Source: Chionis minor
Lineage: Eukaryota > Chordata > Aves > Charadriiformes > Chionididae
Direction of reading: 5' to 3'
Assembly (NCBI GenBank): GCA_013398295.1
Contig: VZSF01008217.1
Coordinates: 147,571 to 211,570, forward strand
DNA length: 64,000 bases
Part shown: piece by piece, positions 1 to 9,941 of the stretch
Layout of the letters: every line of letters begins with the position of its first letter
How positions within the stretch are numbered: the stretch's first letter is position 1
The notes under the pieces: generated by a model
Seen by the model: only the letters and a program-made list of their open reading frames with translations
What the model was told of the DNA's origin: nothing
The model's database searches: none
Made by a program: the position numbers and the translations under genes

Positions 1-1965
1 GGCTATACAATTACCTAAGAGAAGAAAAGAAAATTAATTGATAGAAGAATTATTTATTTTTCATTTTCAAGCTCTTTTCCAGAACATTCAGATTAACATG
101 AGACTACATGAGATCTGGAATTAGAAAAAGAAGTGAGAACAAGAAAATAATAGAGACACAATTAACCAATACTCCCAGAGATGCTATTTCATTTCAGCAG
201 CAGGTGCAGGAGGAATATGTGTAGTAACAAGATGCAGTCAGAAAACTTTGTCAGAATGTTAGCCAGCACAAAACTCTTCTGAAATCAGAACACTGCAGGA
301 GTCATATCTACTTACTGAGCAAAACAAAAGCAAAAGCTAGCAGTGTTTGAAAAACTGAAAAACACTTGCAAATCAAAACATGTAATTTCTTACTAGATCT
401 TTTGCATTTTTACTATGTAACAATAAAAATGAAGAGTAACAGCAGATAAACCAGCAGAAATAAATGTTTTAGCAAGAAAACCAATTTCCCCCTTTTTCCT
501 TTACCCTGAATTGTTTCATTCTTATTTGAAATTAATTTGGATTTTAGAGGTCTGCTCACCAATAGAATTACTCAGAAAGCAGTAGGGGGACCTGTAGGGA
601 AAATAGATAGGCAAAGGACAATCTGGGTCATACTTAGACATGCATGAATAAAGAAATTAACCAGCCAGAGAAATCATCAGGGATTTGCATAAAGCTCTCA
701 CCAGCTCTTTCAGTTCATGGTCAAGATTTAGACAGTGGCAGATGCACCCTGGAAAAAAACCCACATGGCTTGGGAAGAAGAATGGGCCTTTTCAACTGTA
801 AAGTAAATCTTAAGAGTTGCTGGCACCTCATAAAAGAGGAAAAATGTTTTTGTACACTGGCTTTGTAATCTGTTGACGACAACGTGGAACCTGACCAATG
901 CAGGATGGCAACAAAAGAGCACAAGAAGGGTAAAACAAGTTATCTGTACAGGTGCTGAAAATTAGAAGGAGAGAGTTATTTACAACAGGACAAAAAAAGA
1001 CAGAAAGTGAAGAGTAGCAGGTCAGTTACCAAACACATCTGTACCTATGTACTAACTGAGCAACCACTGGAAATAGATACAGAAAAATAATGATTTTATT
1101 GAAATAATAAAGTGAAGAAGTCAACTATGATCAGCCATGGTACACAGAGACATTTTGAAAGGGACAAAATAATTCAGAGCTGAGAGTTTAGTGGGACTTC
1201 TTCCTAGTCTGTAACCACAAAGGGAGTGCAGCAGGACATGAAATATCCAAAACATATTTAGAGTGTCCTGCTGAAGATCTAATACTTAAGTTGGAGAAAT
1301 CAAGTGATTCATGAAGAGGATGGTAGCTGTTTCTTTTAGATTTGATTCAGATCACTACTGAGAATATTATAAGGCAAAGTAATTGCTTGAGAGTGACCAC
1401 TGAAAAAATCAAAATTTTACAGTAAGATTATGAATTTTTGACATGGCTTGTGCAGATGCCACTGAACTTCCTGATGATCTTTATTCTATTATTTGTCAGC
1501 TTGTCCCTCTGAGACATGCTCCAGTGTCTCCCAAAGTGGCAAAATCCAATCCTGTTTCCTTTAAAGTCCTGACAGCTCTCTAATAATTTTCTCATCATTG
1601 GTGTTGAATCTTTGCATGATATGGGTTTAGTCTATATCTGTCTCATGTTCTGGTTTACAGTATGTGTCTCCTTAAGTATTTAAGTAAAGGCTAGCTAGGG
1701 AAGGTACTTTATGACATATGTTGCTCTTCTTGGCTGTTCCAGAGAAAGGCTGGCTGATGGAAGTAATAAACTGGCATTTAATATGTGTTAGATGAGGATG
1801 GAAACATTGCTACAATGCAACATTAACAACTTGCATTTACCCATATGATTCCTAAGCAGGATAAGCATGTTATTCAAAAATAAGTCTGTTATCTCCTCTT
1901 TTTAGTCCAAGAATAACTCAGGTCTGTGCCCATTAGCATTGGTGGAAGAGCTATTGTTTTTGCAG
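1..1965. other. A+T-rich noncoding sequence
   Basis: No gene, RNA or transposon is recognised here. The open frames are short (under about 75 codons), overlap on both strands and resemble no family. The sequence is A-rich with short homopolymers, as is usual for avian intergenic or intronic DNA. A CR1 fragment follows at the right edge; its exact 5' breakpoint is uncertain and could lie anywhere from about 1938 to 1975. Confidence 0.6.
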
Positions 1966-2681
1966 GAACTGAAATGCCCTGAGGAGAGGGACTTGGGGGT
2001 GTCGGTAGATGAGAATCTCAACGTGAACCAGCAATGTTCACTCACAGTCCAGAAGACCAACCACATCCTGGGCTGTATCAAAAGAAGTCCCTTGGCCAGC
2101 AGGTCAAGGGAGGCGATCCTCCCCCTCTACTCTGCTCTTGTGAGGCCCCACCTGGAATACTGTGTCGAGCTCTGGAGCCCCCAACATAGTAAGGGCATGG
2201 ACATGTTGGAGCAGGTCCAGAGGAGGACCACAAAGATGATCAGAAGGTTAGAGCACCTCTGCTATAAGGACAGGCTAAGAGAGTTGGGGTTGTTCAGCCT
2301 GGAGAAGAGTAGGCTCTAAGGGGAGACCTTATAGCAGCTTTCTAGTATTTGAAGGGGGCCTACAAGAAATGTGCAGAGGGACTTTTTACAAGGGCATGTA
2401 GTGATAGAATGAGGGATAATGGTTTTAAACTGGAAGAGAGGAGATTTAGATTAAATCTCAGGAAGAAATATTCCACTATGAGGGTGGTGAAGCACTGGAA
2501 CATGCTGACCGGTGAAGTTGTGGAGGTCGCATCCCTGGAAGTGTTCAAGGACAGGTTGGATGAGGCTTTGAGTAATCTGGTCTAGTAGGAGGTGTCCTTG
2601 ACCATGGCAGGGGGATTGGAAATAGATGATCTTTGAGGTCCCTTCCAACCCAAACCATTCTATGATTCTATGAGTCTATGA
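1966..2681 (+). mobile_element. CR1 LINE fragment, 3' end of ORF2 plus 3' UTR
   Basis: This is a 5'-truncated CR1 non-LTR retrotransposon. An open frame at 1939-2319 carries the post-RT region typical of CR1 ([18 protein letters not shown], then an ILGCIKR block and [17 protein letters not shown]). After a frame break, 2349-2585 gives the C-terminal block (GFKLEERRFRLNLRKK ... VVKHWNML ... SLEVFKDRLDEALSNLV). The fragment ends in a short 3' UTR with CCTTCCAACCCAAACC and the octamer tail ATTCTATGATTCTATG at about 2657-2680. The RT and endonuclease domains are absent and the frame is broken, so the copy is inactive. Its C-terminal wording matches the copies at 7587 and 41847, which suggests the same CR1 subfamily. 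Confidence 0.93.
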
Positions 2682-2689
2682 AATACTGT

Positions 2690-3815
2690 ACTGTACTATA
2701 GTGTGTTAGGCTGTCACTTTTGAACAACGGAGCTGTTGCAAATGAACACTTAAGTTCCCTTGTCTACTGCTTCATTTAAAAGTGGGAGGGAAGACAATGG
2801 AGTATTGATGGGAAAGGACAGAAACAGCTATCCTTTGCTTTACTTTGTTGTAGTCTTAATATGGGATGATACAGTAAGCACTTTGAAGTTCTACATAGTC
2901 ATCTGGTCTTTTGAATACTAGAAAGCTGAGATGACTTTCATATGCATAGTGCCAGTCCAAGAAGTGTAGAAGCCACTACTTCTTCTATGTAAGGCAAACA
3001 GCACAGGGATAGCTGGGAATTAAAATAAAGCTTAGTCTGGAGACTGTTCATACTTACTCTGGAGCTTCCCCTTTCCCTCGAGTATATTGCAGCCCAATTC
3101 ACCAGTAGTAATCATCTGAGATGAATTAGTAAGGGCCTCTGCCTCATGCCTTGATTTTTATCTTGGAAATGGGGACTGTCATAACCTATTCATACAAATG
3201 GGTAGGAGAAAAGGAAGTGCTTAAGGCCTCACAGTGTTTCCCTAAAGAAAGCTCATCAGAAACCATTCACAGAAATAACAACTCCTTTATTATGGAGCTA
3301 GAAATCATGAGGGAGAATCAGAGCCACTGTTTCAACCTGCATGTCACCATAGCAACTGCTATTAGGACAACTAGGACAGAAGCCCAGATTTTCTGTTCAA
3401 TGATGAAAACTTAGTCTTCCAACAAAGTGCTTTGACCTAACATGAATCTTTCCACTCAGTAGAATAAGGGGGAAAGAAATTAACCATGGAGAAGAAGAGG
3501 CACATAGAGAGGAGCAAGAAAAAGCAGAAAATAAGGTGAAAGGACCAAAAGATGCATGTCTTGTCATTGACCCCTAAGAATGCAATTTTTAAACATGTGA
3601 TTCCCATTTCATTACTTTAGGCTGCAGGACCATCAGATTTGAGCCATATCTTCAACAGACGCTGTACCTTCTGACTTTGCCATCTACAATGTCATAGGTA
3701 CACACCACAAGGAAGTAACAGAAAAATTGTGGGGTCCAAGTTGACTCCCCCATAACTCTATTACTGTAATAATTGCCCTTTCGATATTACTCAGTGCATT
3801 TAGCCAGCTTATTAA
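2690..3815. other. noncoding sequence between CR1 and LTR
   Basis: Nothing is recognised. An 87-codon open frame at 3151-3414 has no motif and no supporting context, so I do not call it a gene. The LTR target-site duplication begins at 3816. Confidence 0.55.
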
Positions 3816-3820
3816 CTATC

Positions 3821-4745
3821 TATGGTGGGTTGACCCTGGCTGGATGCCAGACTCTAACCATAGACACTCTCATTCCACCTCCTCAATAGGAAAGAGGAAA
3901 AAAGTAAGACATGAAAGTTTGTGAGTTGAGATAAAGACAGGGAGTTCACTCACCAATTGCCAACACAGGCAAAACAGACCTGACTTGGAGAAATTAATTT
4001 AATTCATTGACAAGTAAAACCAGAGAAGGATGGTGAAAAAAAGGGACAAAAACTGAAACACTTTCCCTGCACCCTCTCCCCATTCTTCTCAGGCTCAAAT
4101 TCATTTCTTCATTCTCCACTCCTCTATCTCCCCTGCTGAGAAAGGGGAATGAAACCCTTAACAGTTCCTCGCTCCTGCACCTTCCTCCGCACACTTTTCC
4201 CCAGCTCCAGCATGGGTCCTCCATGGGCCACACATCCTACCAGTAAACCTGCTCTAGCATGGGGTGTCCATGGGTTGCAGCTTCCTTCAGGATTTGTGCA
4301 CCTGCTGCAGCACGGGGTCCTCCATAGGCTACAGGATGGATATCTGATCTAGAGCAGTCCTCCATAGGCTGCAGGAGGACAACCTGCCACACCACAATCC
4401 TCTCTGTGGCCTGCAGGGGAATCTTTGCTCCAGTGCCCGGAGCACCTCCTTCCCCTCCTTCTTCACTGGCCTTGGTGTCTGCAGGGCTGGTTTTGTCATG
4501 TGTTTTTTGTCCTCACTCCTCTCTCTCTCTCACAGCTGCTGTGCAGTGTTTTTACATTCTCTTACATATGTTTTCCCACAGGTGCCATCAACTTCGCTGA
4601 GGACTCAGCTGTGTCCTGTAGTGGGTCTGTTGGAGCCAGGTGAACTGGCTGGAACTGGCTGGAACTGGCTGTATCTGTCGGGGGGTGGCTCCGGCCTCTC
4701 CTCGCAGAGGCCACCTCTACATCCCCCAGGTGCCAGCCCAATGCT
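3821..4745 (-). mobile_element. Solo LTR of an avian ERVL-like endogenous retrovirus
   Basis: The plus strand begins TATGGTGGGTTGACCCTGGC and ends near CAGCCCAATGCT, which matches from memory a common avian LTR type read in reverse. Orientation is minus because the plus strand carries GTTGAGATAAAGACAG, the complement of the CTTTATCTCAAC block seen in the plus-oriented LTR at 53301. Flanking 5-mers are CTATC (3816-3820) and CCATC (4746-4750), one mismatch apart, consistent with an aged 5-bp target duplication as made by ERVL-type integrases. The body holds degenerate repeats of a CCTCCAT(A/G)GGCTGCAGGA-like unit (about 4217-4430) and a 10-bp triplet repeat at 4641-4670. No retroviral coding sequence adjoins it, so it is a solo LTR. 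The family name is uncertain. Confidence 0.75.
4641..4670 (+). repeat. Three tandem 10-bp units inside the LTR
   Basis: Three consecutive copies of (T/G)GAACTGGCT lie head to tail; the second and third are identical. Related LTR copies normally carry one such unit, so this looks like a local slippage expansion. Confidence 0.85.
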
Positions 4746-4750
4746 CCATC

Positions 4751-7586
4751 TCACTGGTTTGGCATTAATTTATGGATTCCTCACCTTAAAGGATAAATAC
4801 CCCTGAAGCACTGAATGAAATGATTTACTTAAATCTATCTGGATAACATTTACTGCATTTCTCTTGAATAAGTGAATTTTCAAATTATCAAAAAACCAGA
4901 TATTAAGTTAGTCTGACACTGTAAAGTCTGACCTTTGATAAGAATAGTGTATTTTATACTGTTTTCCATCTTTCTCCATTTGCTTGATTACTGTCTCCTT
5001 CAAAAACTGTTGTAAGACCAGGCATAGATCTAAGTTCAATCAGAGACCTGTTATTCCTTGTGAATAAATGCCATTTTGGCCATATTGTAGTTCTTGTATA
5101 ACAGCTTCAGAAGAGACAGATCTTTAGCTGTTTTTCTAATAATACCACAGGCTGGTTTTTTAGCAATGATTGTTTTGCAATAGTGATTTTCTGCTCTTCT
5201 TTTCCTCTCCCCTGCCTCATTCCCTGAAAAGCAGAGTATAAATTAGTCTACCTCAGATGCGGACATTTTTGGTTTTGTATTTCCTACTAGGGGAATAATT
5301 ACAGTCATATCTTACCTTCTTAATGAAAACTGACATTAATTATTGAGCATGCATTTAGGCCAAATGTCAGTGTGGAGTGGTTCCACGATTTTCCTTTGTT
5401 CTTTTTTTCCCCCTCCCTGCACGAAGAAAATAATAAAATTGTTCTCAGAAAGGCGTAGTTTGAATGGACTTTTGTCTGTATGTAGTTTCCTTGCAGTCAG
5501 ACACTGTCTTCAACAGCCTCTATTTCTTCTTATTATTGTTATCAAAAAGATGATTCATCTAGGTAGCCCCTCTTTGCACACCAGTGCAAAGTCCTTTCCT
5601 TAGGAGTAAGGGTCCAACATTGAATATAATCATGTGCTGCTTTACCTTTAAATCTCTTGAACTCTCCAGTTTGAGACTAAACTTTACAGTGCAGTCATTC
5701 TCAAAAGATGATTTACTTAATTTATCGAAATATATCCTTTTACATACTTTTATGGAAATAACTAAACCTTATATATAACTTCATGTTTGTCTGTCCTGTT
5801 ACTTAAAATGAATTCAATCACTTCAAGATATCTTCCTCTGGGAGTATTCTTCAAGCAGAGTTCTTGTGATTTTTTTGCAAAATTACTGGAATATCTCAAA
5901 AGTATCATGCAGGTGAATATTTGATGGTGAAATCTAACAACTATCATTCTTGAGAGACTTCTGCAGTGGAGAGAATTTGCACTGCATATTTCCATTACTA
6001 CTATTTTCTATCATCAATTAACAGAGCTCTGAATCCCTATCTTAATCTGAGCCTAGGAAACTGCAAGTAATGGGGGATATGATTACTTTTATGAGTGCAA
6101 TAAAGTAATACGGCAAGGTTATACGGCTCAGGGTTAGGAGAAGTTTTGTATCAGAACAGTGAAATTCTAAAATGGCTTTTAAAATAGAATAACAGGAATC
6201 CTAAACTATCTCAAGATAAAGATAATATATTAATGAAAAAAAGTAGGAAAAGATAAGGAAGATGCTAGGACTAGAAATAAAATTTTGGAATTTATTTTTG
6301 TCAAATTTGATACATTTGGAGACACTGAAAAGTATCTTGAAATGCTTAAAAAGTTCTGAAAGTACCCCTGATCACAGTACATGGTTACTTGCATACAAAG
6401 AAAATGCTTGCATTTTAGAATATTCTCTTCATCTTTAAAAAAAATGTAATCAGGAATAAATCCTATTAATTTAATTATGAAAATATTTAGATTTTATTCT
6501 CAGTCTTTCATTTGTTGCAGCAACTCTCTTCTTTAAAATAATATTGGCATTTCTTACGTTAAATAAATCTTTTCCTAATCATCCAAATTTGACCATTTAG
6601 TAGAATAACTCAAGGAACTACTAAACTGTTATATAAAAAAGAAAAGTATCTGAGACAACACCTTTGCAACACTTTAGTAATCTTGCTGACAGATATAGTG
6701 ATCACAACGTATAGTGAGAAATTCCTTGTGGAAAGTTTTTACTGACCTCTGCCCAGCTAATAGAAATAGCTTGGTTTTACTTGCGATGAATCTGAGCCAG
6801 TAACGTGACTTAATCCTATAGATAAAAAATGAAAATTGACAAAAGGGATTCAAGACCAAAAGCCTACTGATTGTTCAGGTGAGGTGTCTCTTCAACTCCA
6901 CATGTCTAGAATAAATAGTTTAAATTTGGATTTGTTAATTGTTTTTCTCCAGTTATATTTAAAAAGAAGAAAATAACCCCAGCAACACAAGAAGTGAAGG
7001 TAGAATCTGTAGGAGATAGACAGCCAACAGCAACAAAGCTAAAGAGGTTCAATTAAGCCACCAATTGCAATAAAGCAAAGAAAAAACCAGGACCAGTCAC
7101 AGAGGTAGGAAAAATGGGAAAAGATTAGATACAGGAAGAAATTTTAATCGCAAAGGTTATGATATTGCAAGCATATAAATATCTCCCTAAAGCTGTAAAA
7201 ACCTTAACTTCTAAGTGGATAGGATCTTTTAAATGGAATTACAGTTACACCAAAGTTCTTTTAAAAAGAATTATTTCTGAAATTGTCAATCCATAGAAAA
7301 TTAATAGCATTTTTTCCCTCTTCTAGTTAAACTAATTGTGAATGTGACCTACATCCTTATAGTTCCATTATAAAGAGTTAAAGGATAAAACTGTATGTGA
7401 CTAAGTTTATCCTGACTTTCTCTTCCCGACAAAAATACATTTTTGCCGTATTAAACGGTTTTTCGTGATCTTGGTGTTTTCTGACTATCAGAGCTATAAT
7501 ATTAAAAGTATGTATCAATTTATCATGGTTTTCTTTGATTGCTATTCTGAGATGACTCATCAGTCATTTCTTACGTATCAAACTTA
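4751..7586. other. A+T-rich noncoding sequence
   Basis: No gene or transposon is recognised across about 2.8 kb. Open frames are at most 86 codons and lack any motif. The stretch is rich in A and T runs, and a purine-rich segment lies at about 6960-7140. Confidence 0.55.
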
Positions 7587-7911
7587 TAGAGGGCCTACAT
7601 GAAAGATGGGGAGGGACTCTTTATCAGGGCATTTACTGATAGGACAAGGGGTAACATTTTTAAATGGAAAGAGGGTAGATTTAGATTAGATATTGGGAAA
7701 AAATTCTACACTGTGAGGGTGGTGAGACACTGGAACAGGTTACTCAGAAAGGTTGTGGAATCCCCCATCCCTGGAAGTATTCAAGGCTGAGTTGTTTGGG
7801 GCCTTGAGTAACTTGGTCTAATGGAAGGTGTCCCTGCTCATGGTAGGGGGTTTGGAACTAGATGATCTTTAAGGTCCCTTCCAACCCAAACCATTCTATG
7901 ATTCTATGATT
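7587..7911 (+). mobile_element. CR1 LINE 3'-terminal fragment
   Basis: This short 5'-truncated CR1 copy holds the last part of ORF2 and the 3' UTR. The open frame 7599-7790 reads [16 protein letters not shown] ... [14 protein letters not shown], then [15 protein letters not shown], the same C-terminal block as in the copy at 1966. The 3' UTR runs through GATGATCTTTAAGGTCCCTT to the octamer tail ATTCTATGATTCTATGAT. It is the simplest product of premature stop of reverse transcription. It is inactive. Confidence 0.93.
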
Positions 7912-7912
7912 T

Positions 7913-7950
7913 TAATCCCCTTCTCCTTCATCCTTTCTTCCCTCCCCCCA
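7913..7950 (+). repeat. Pyrimidine tract following the CR1 tail
   Basis: Almost uninterrupted C/T sequence (with rare A) directly follows the CR1 octamer tail and ends in a C run. Confidence 0.7.
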
Positions 7951-7978
7951 GGTAATTAATTTATCTTGCAATACTAGT

Positions 7979-8064
7979 ACAAATACGAATACGAATACGA
8001 ATATGAATACGAATACGAATACGAATACGAATACGAATACGAATACGAATACGAATACGAATAC
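7979..8064 (+). repeat. (GAATAC)n hexanucleotide microsatellite
   Basis: About 14 head-to-tail GAATAC units occur with one internal variant (GAATAT). Because the unit is a multiple of three, every frame stays open; one minus-strand frame reads alternating Arg-Ile, which inflates a 98-codon open frame (7961-8257) with no sign of being a gene. Confidence 0.95.
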
Positions 8065-8065
8065 T

Positions 8066-9081
8066 AAAAAATTCAGGTTGGAGTTTATCTGTCAGGTTGG
8101 CAAGAAAGAGCCCTTCATTTAAAAACAAGCTCTGTGAAGAATAAAAGTAAACCACCAGTGTGTTACAGGAATACTGAGACATCTTCAGCAAAATAACAAG
8201 GGATTTTACAACGAATTTAATGGAAGCTGTGAAAAGCAGTGCTTTTGCCTGTTTCACTCTTCAGTGGACAGCAATTGTCATTTATTTCTGCTTCCCTGAA
8301 GTAGTGAAATAGAGTTGAAAAGCAAAACAACTGATTTAATTTCTCTAGCTCAGGAACTATCACTGGGGTTTTTTTTAAGCTTTATTTCTTCAGTGCACAT
8401 GAATATGAATGATTGAGGAGTCTTCATACAGGTGGATGTACAAAATAAAGAAAATGTAAATGTCTGCATCAGACATGGATTTATAAAGACTGAAATTGCT
8501 GTTGCATAAGCAAGTCATATTAACAGTTATTACTGTAGGGTCTCATTTGTGCTTTCTCTCTTCATAGAGAACATTTCTTCCTTGAATGGATCTGCTGCCT
8601 TTCTAAACCATTAACATTTGTCAGATGGTGAGATTAGACTCCTAACAACTTGCAGATGACATTCAGCCACAGCAAACCCTCTTTGATTGTTGACAGTTTG
8701 TCTAATAAGTGTGTATACTCCTGACATTTAGACAAGAAAATGTCTGTGAAATGTGTATTCTTACAGAATGTAGCTGAAGCTGTTCTTAAGCTTTCTGAGC
8801 TTGGATTTTGGTGGGGTCTTTGTGTGCACACACATATGTTTTGTAGTTTGCTTACAGAACTCCAGAAGCAGAAAGATTATGCTCTACCCAGTCTCTCAAA
8901 AATATTAAACATGTTATGTATAAGTTAATTTTAAAACTGATTTTTCAGAGGATTGTAATGAATTATTCATACCGAATGTTTTGCCTCATTTTCTGTTTGC
9001 TAATTGTGTCTGCAAACATATTGTTCTAATAATATTATTCAGCTTTCTTCTCAAGATAATTTCTGCAGATATCTCCTGCTC
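8066..9081. other. noncoding sequence
   Basis: No gene, repeat family or RNA is recognised. Open frames are about 65 codons or fewer and lie opposite one another on the two strands. Confidence 0.5.
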
Positions 9082-9157
9082 GTAAACAATTAATTTGTAA
9101 CTTTATAGGTATATGAAATTTAAGCCTGCTTGATTGGAAAGATTACACACATTTCTG
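9082..9157 (+). repeat. Dispersed ~75-bp repeat, copy A
   Basis: This segment starts GTAAACAATTAATTTG and ends GATTACACACATTTCTG. A second copy in the same orientation lies 788 bp downstream at 9870. By eye about 66 of 72 aligned bases match, with one 4-bp gap. It belongs to no repeat family I know. Confidence 0.85.
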
Positions 9158-9869
9158 TTTCCAGATTGGGATGGTTCTAAATCAAGAGTCTGCAGCATTG
9201 GTTTAAAATCCATTGTTTTGAAACGTATTTCAGCTAGCAACTTCTTGCTTTCACATTTGGGTTGAAAAAAGCCTGCAAATAAATCAGGATCACCTAAAAA
9301 GTCCAAATAGTTAGGGAAATATTTACTCAAAACTTGCAATGACATTTATTGCAAGCAAATGTCTTTTACTTCAAGAATGAAATGGCAAATATTAGGAAGA
9401 GGGATATATTTGCCACAATTTTCAGACATGTATTTTTCTAATGACTAATTTTAGTAGTTTCTGTTGTTCTGTAAATTCCATATGAACACTTCCCTTAGGC
9501 ACAATTTTCATGAGGTGTAGATTGTTGCAAAAAGAGTTGCAATTTATTTTCCTCCACAAATCTAAGTTGACGTCCACATAAAATAATTGACTATGGAGTC
9601 AGGCACAGATTTTTTAACTAGCAATGATCAAATATGCACTGATGAAGTGTTTTGTCATTTTATCTCGAGATGCTTTGTAAATCATTTCTATGAAAAGTGC
9701 TCTTGAAATTCTATAGTAAAGTTTTTAATGTTTCTTTATTGGTATGCTTAAAGGTTACTTAACTTTACAGAAACTTATTTTTTTTCCTTTGTAGCTTTTT
9801 TCTCTGACCTAATAATTCTAAATATCAGTTTTATTTGGTTGTATGGGTGTTCAAACTGTAAATGATCTT

Positions 9870-9941
9870 GTAAACAATTAATTTGAAACTTTATAGATAT
9901 AGAAAATTTAAGCCTGTTTGCAAAGATTACACACATTTCTG
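9870..9941 (+). repeat. Dispersed ~75-bp repeat, copy B
   Basis: This is the direct-oriented partner of the segment at 9082-9157. It lacks 4 bp (the GATT next to CTTG in copy A) and has about six substitutions. A G run plus T run follows at once (9941 onward), where similarity stops abruptly. Confidence 0.85.

Noticed and set aside
4149..4806. Four overlapping plus-strand frames
   Set aside because: Lie within or run just past the end of the minus-oriented LTR at 3821-4745; antisense chance frames.
7961..8257. 98-codon minus-strand frame with an Arg-Ile repeat
   Set aside because: Open only because the GAATAC microsatellite has a period divisible by three; there is no other coding sign.
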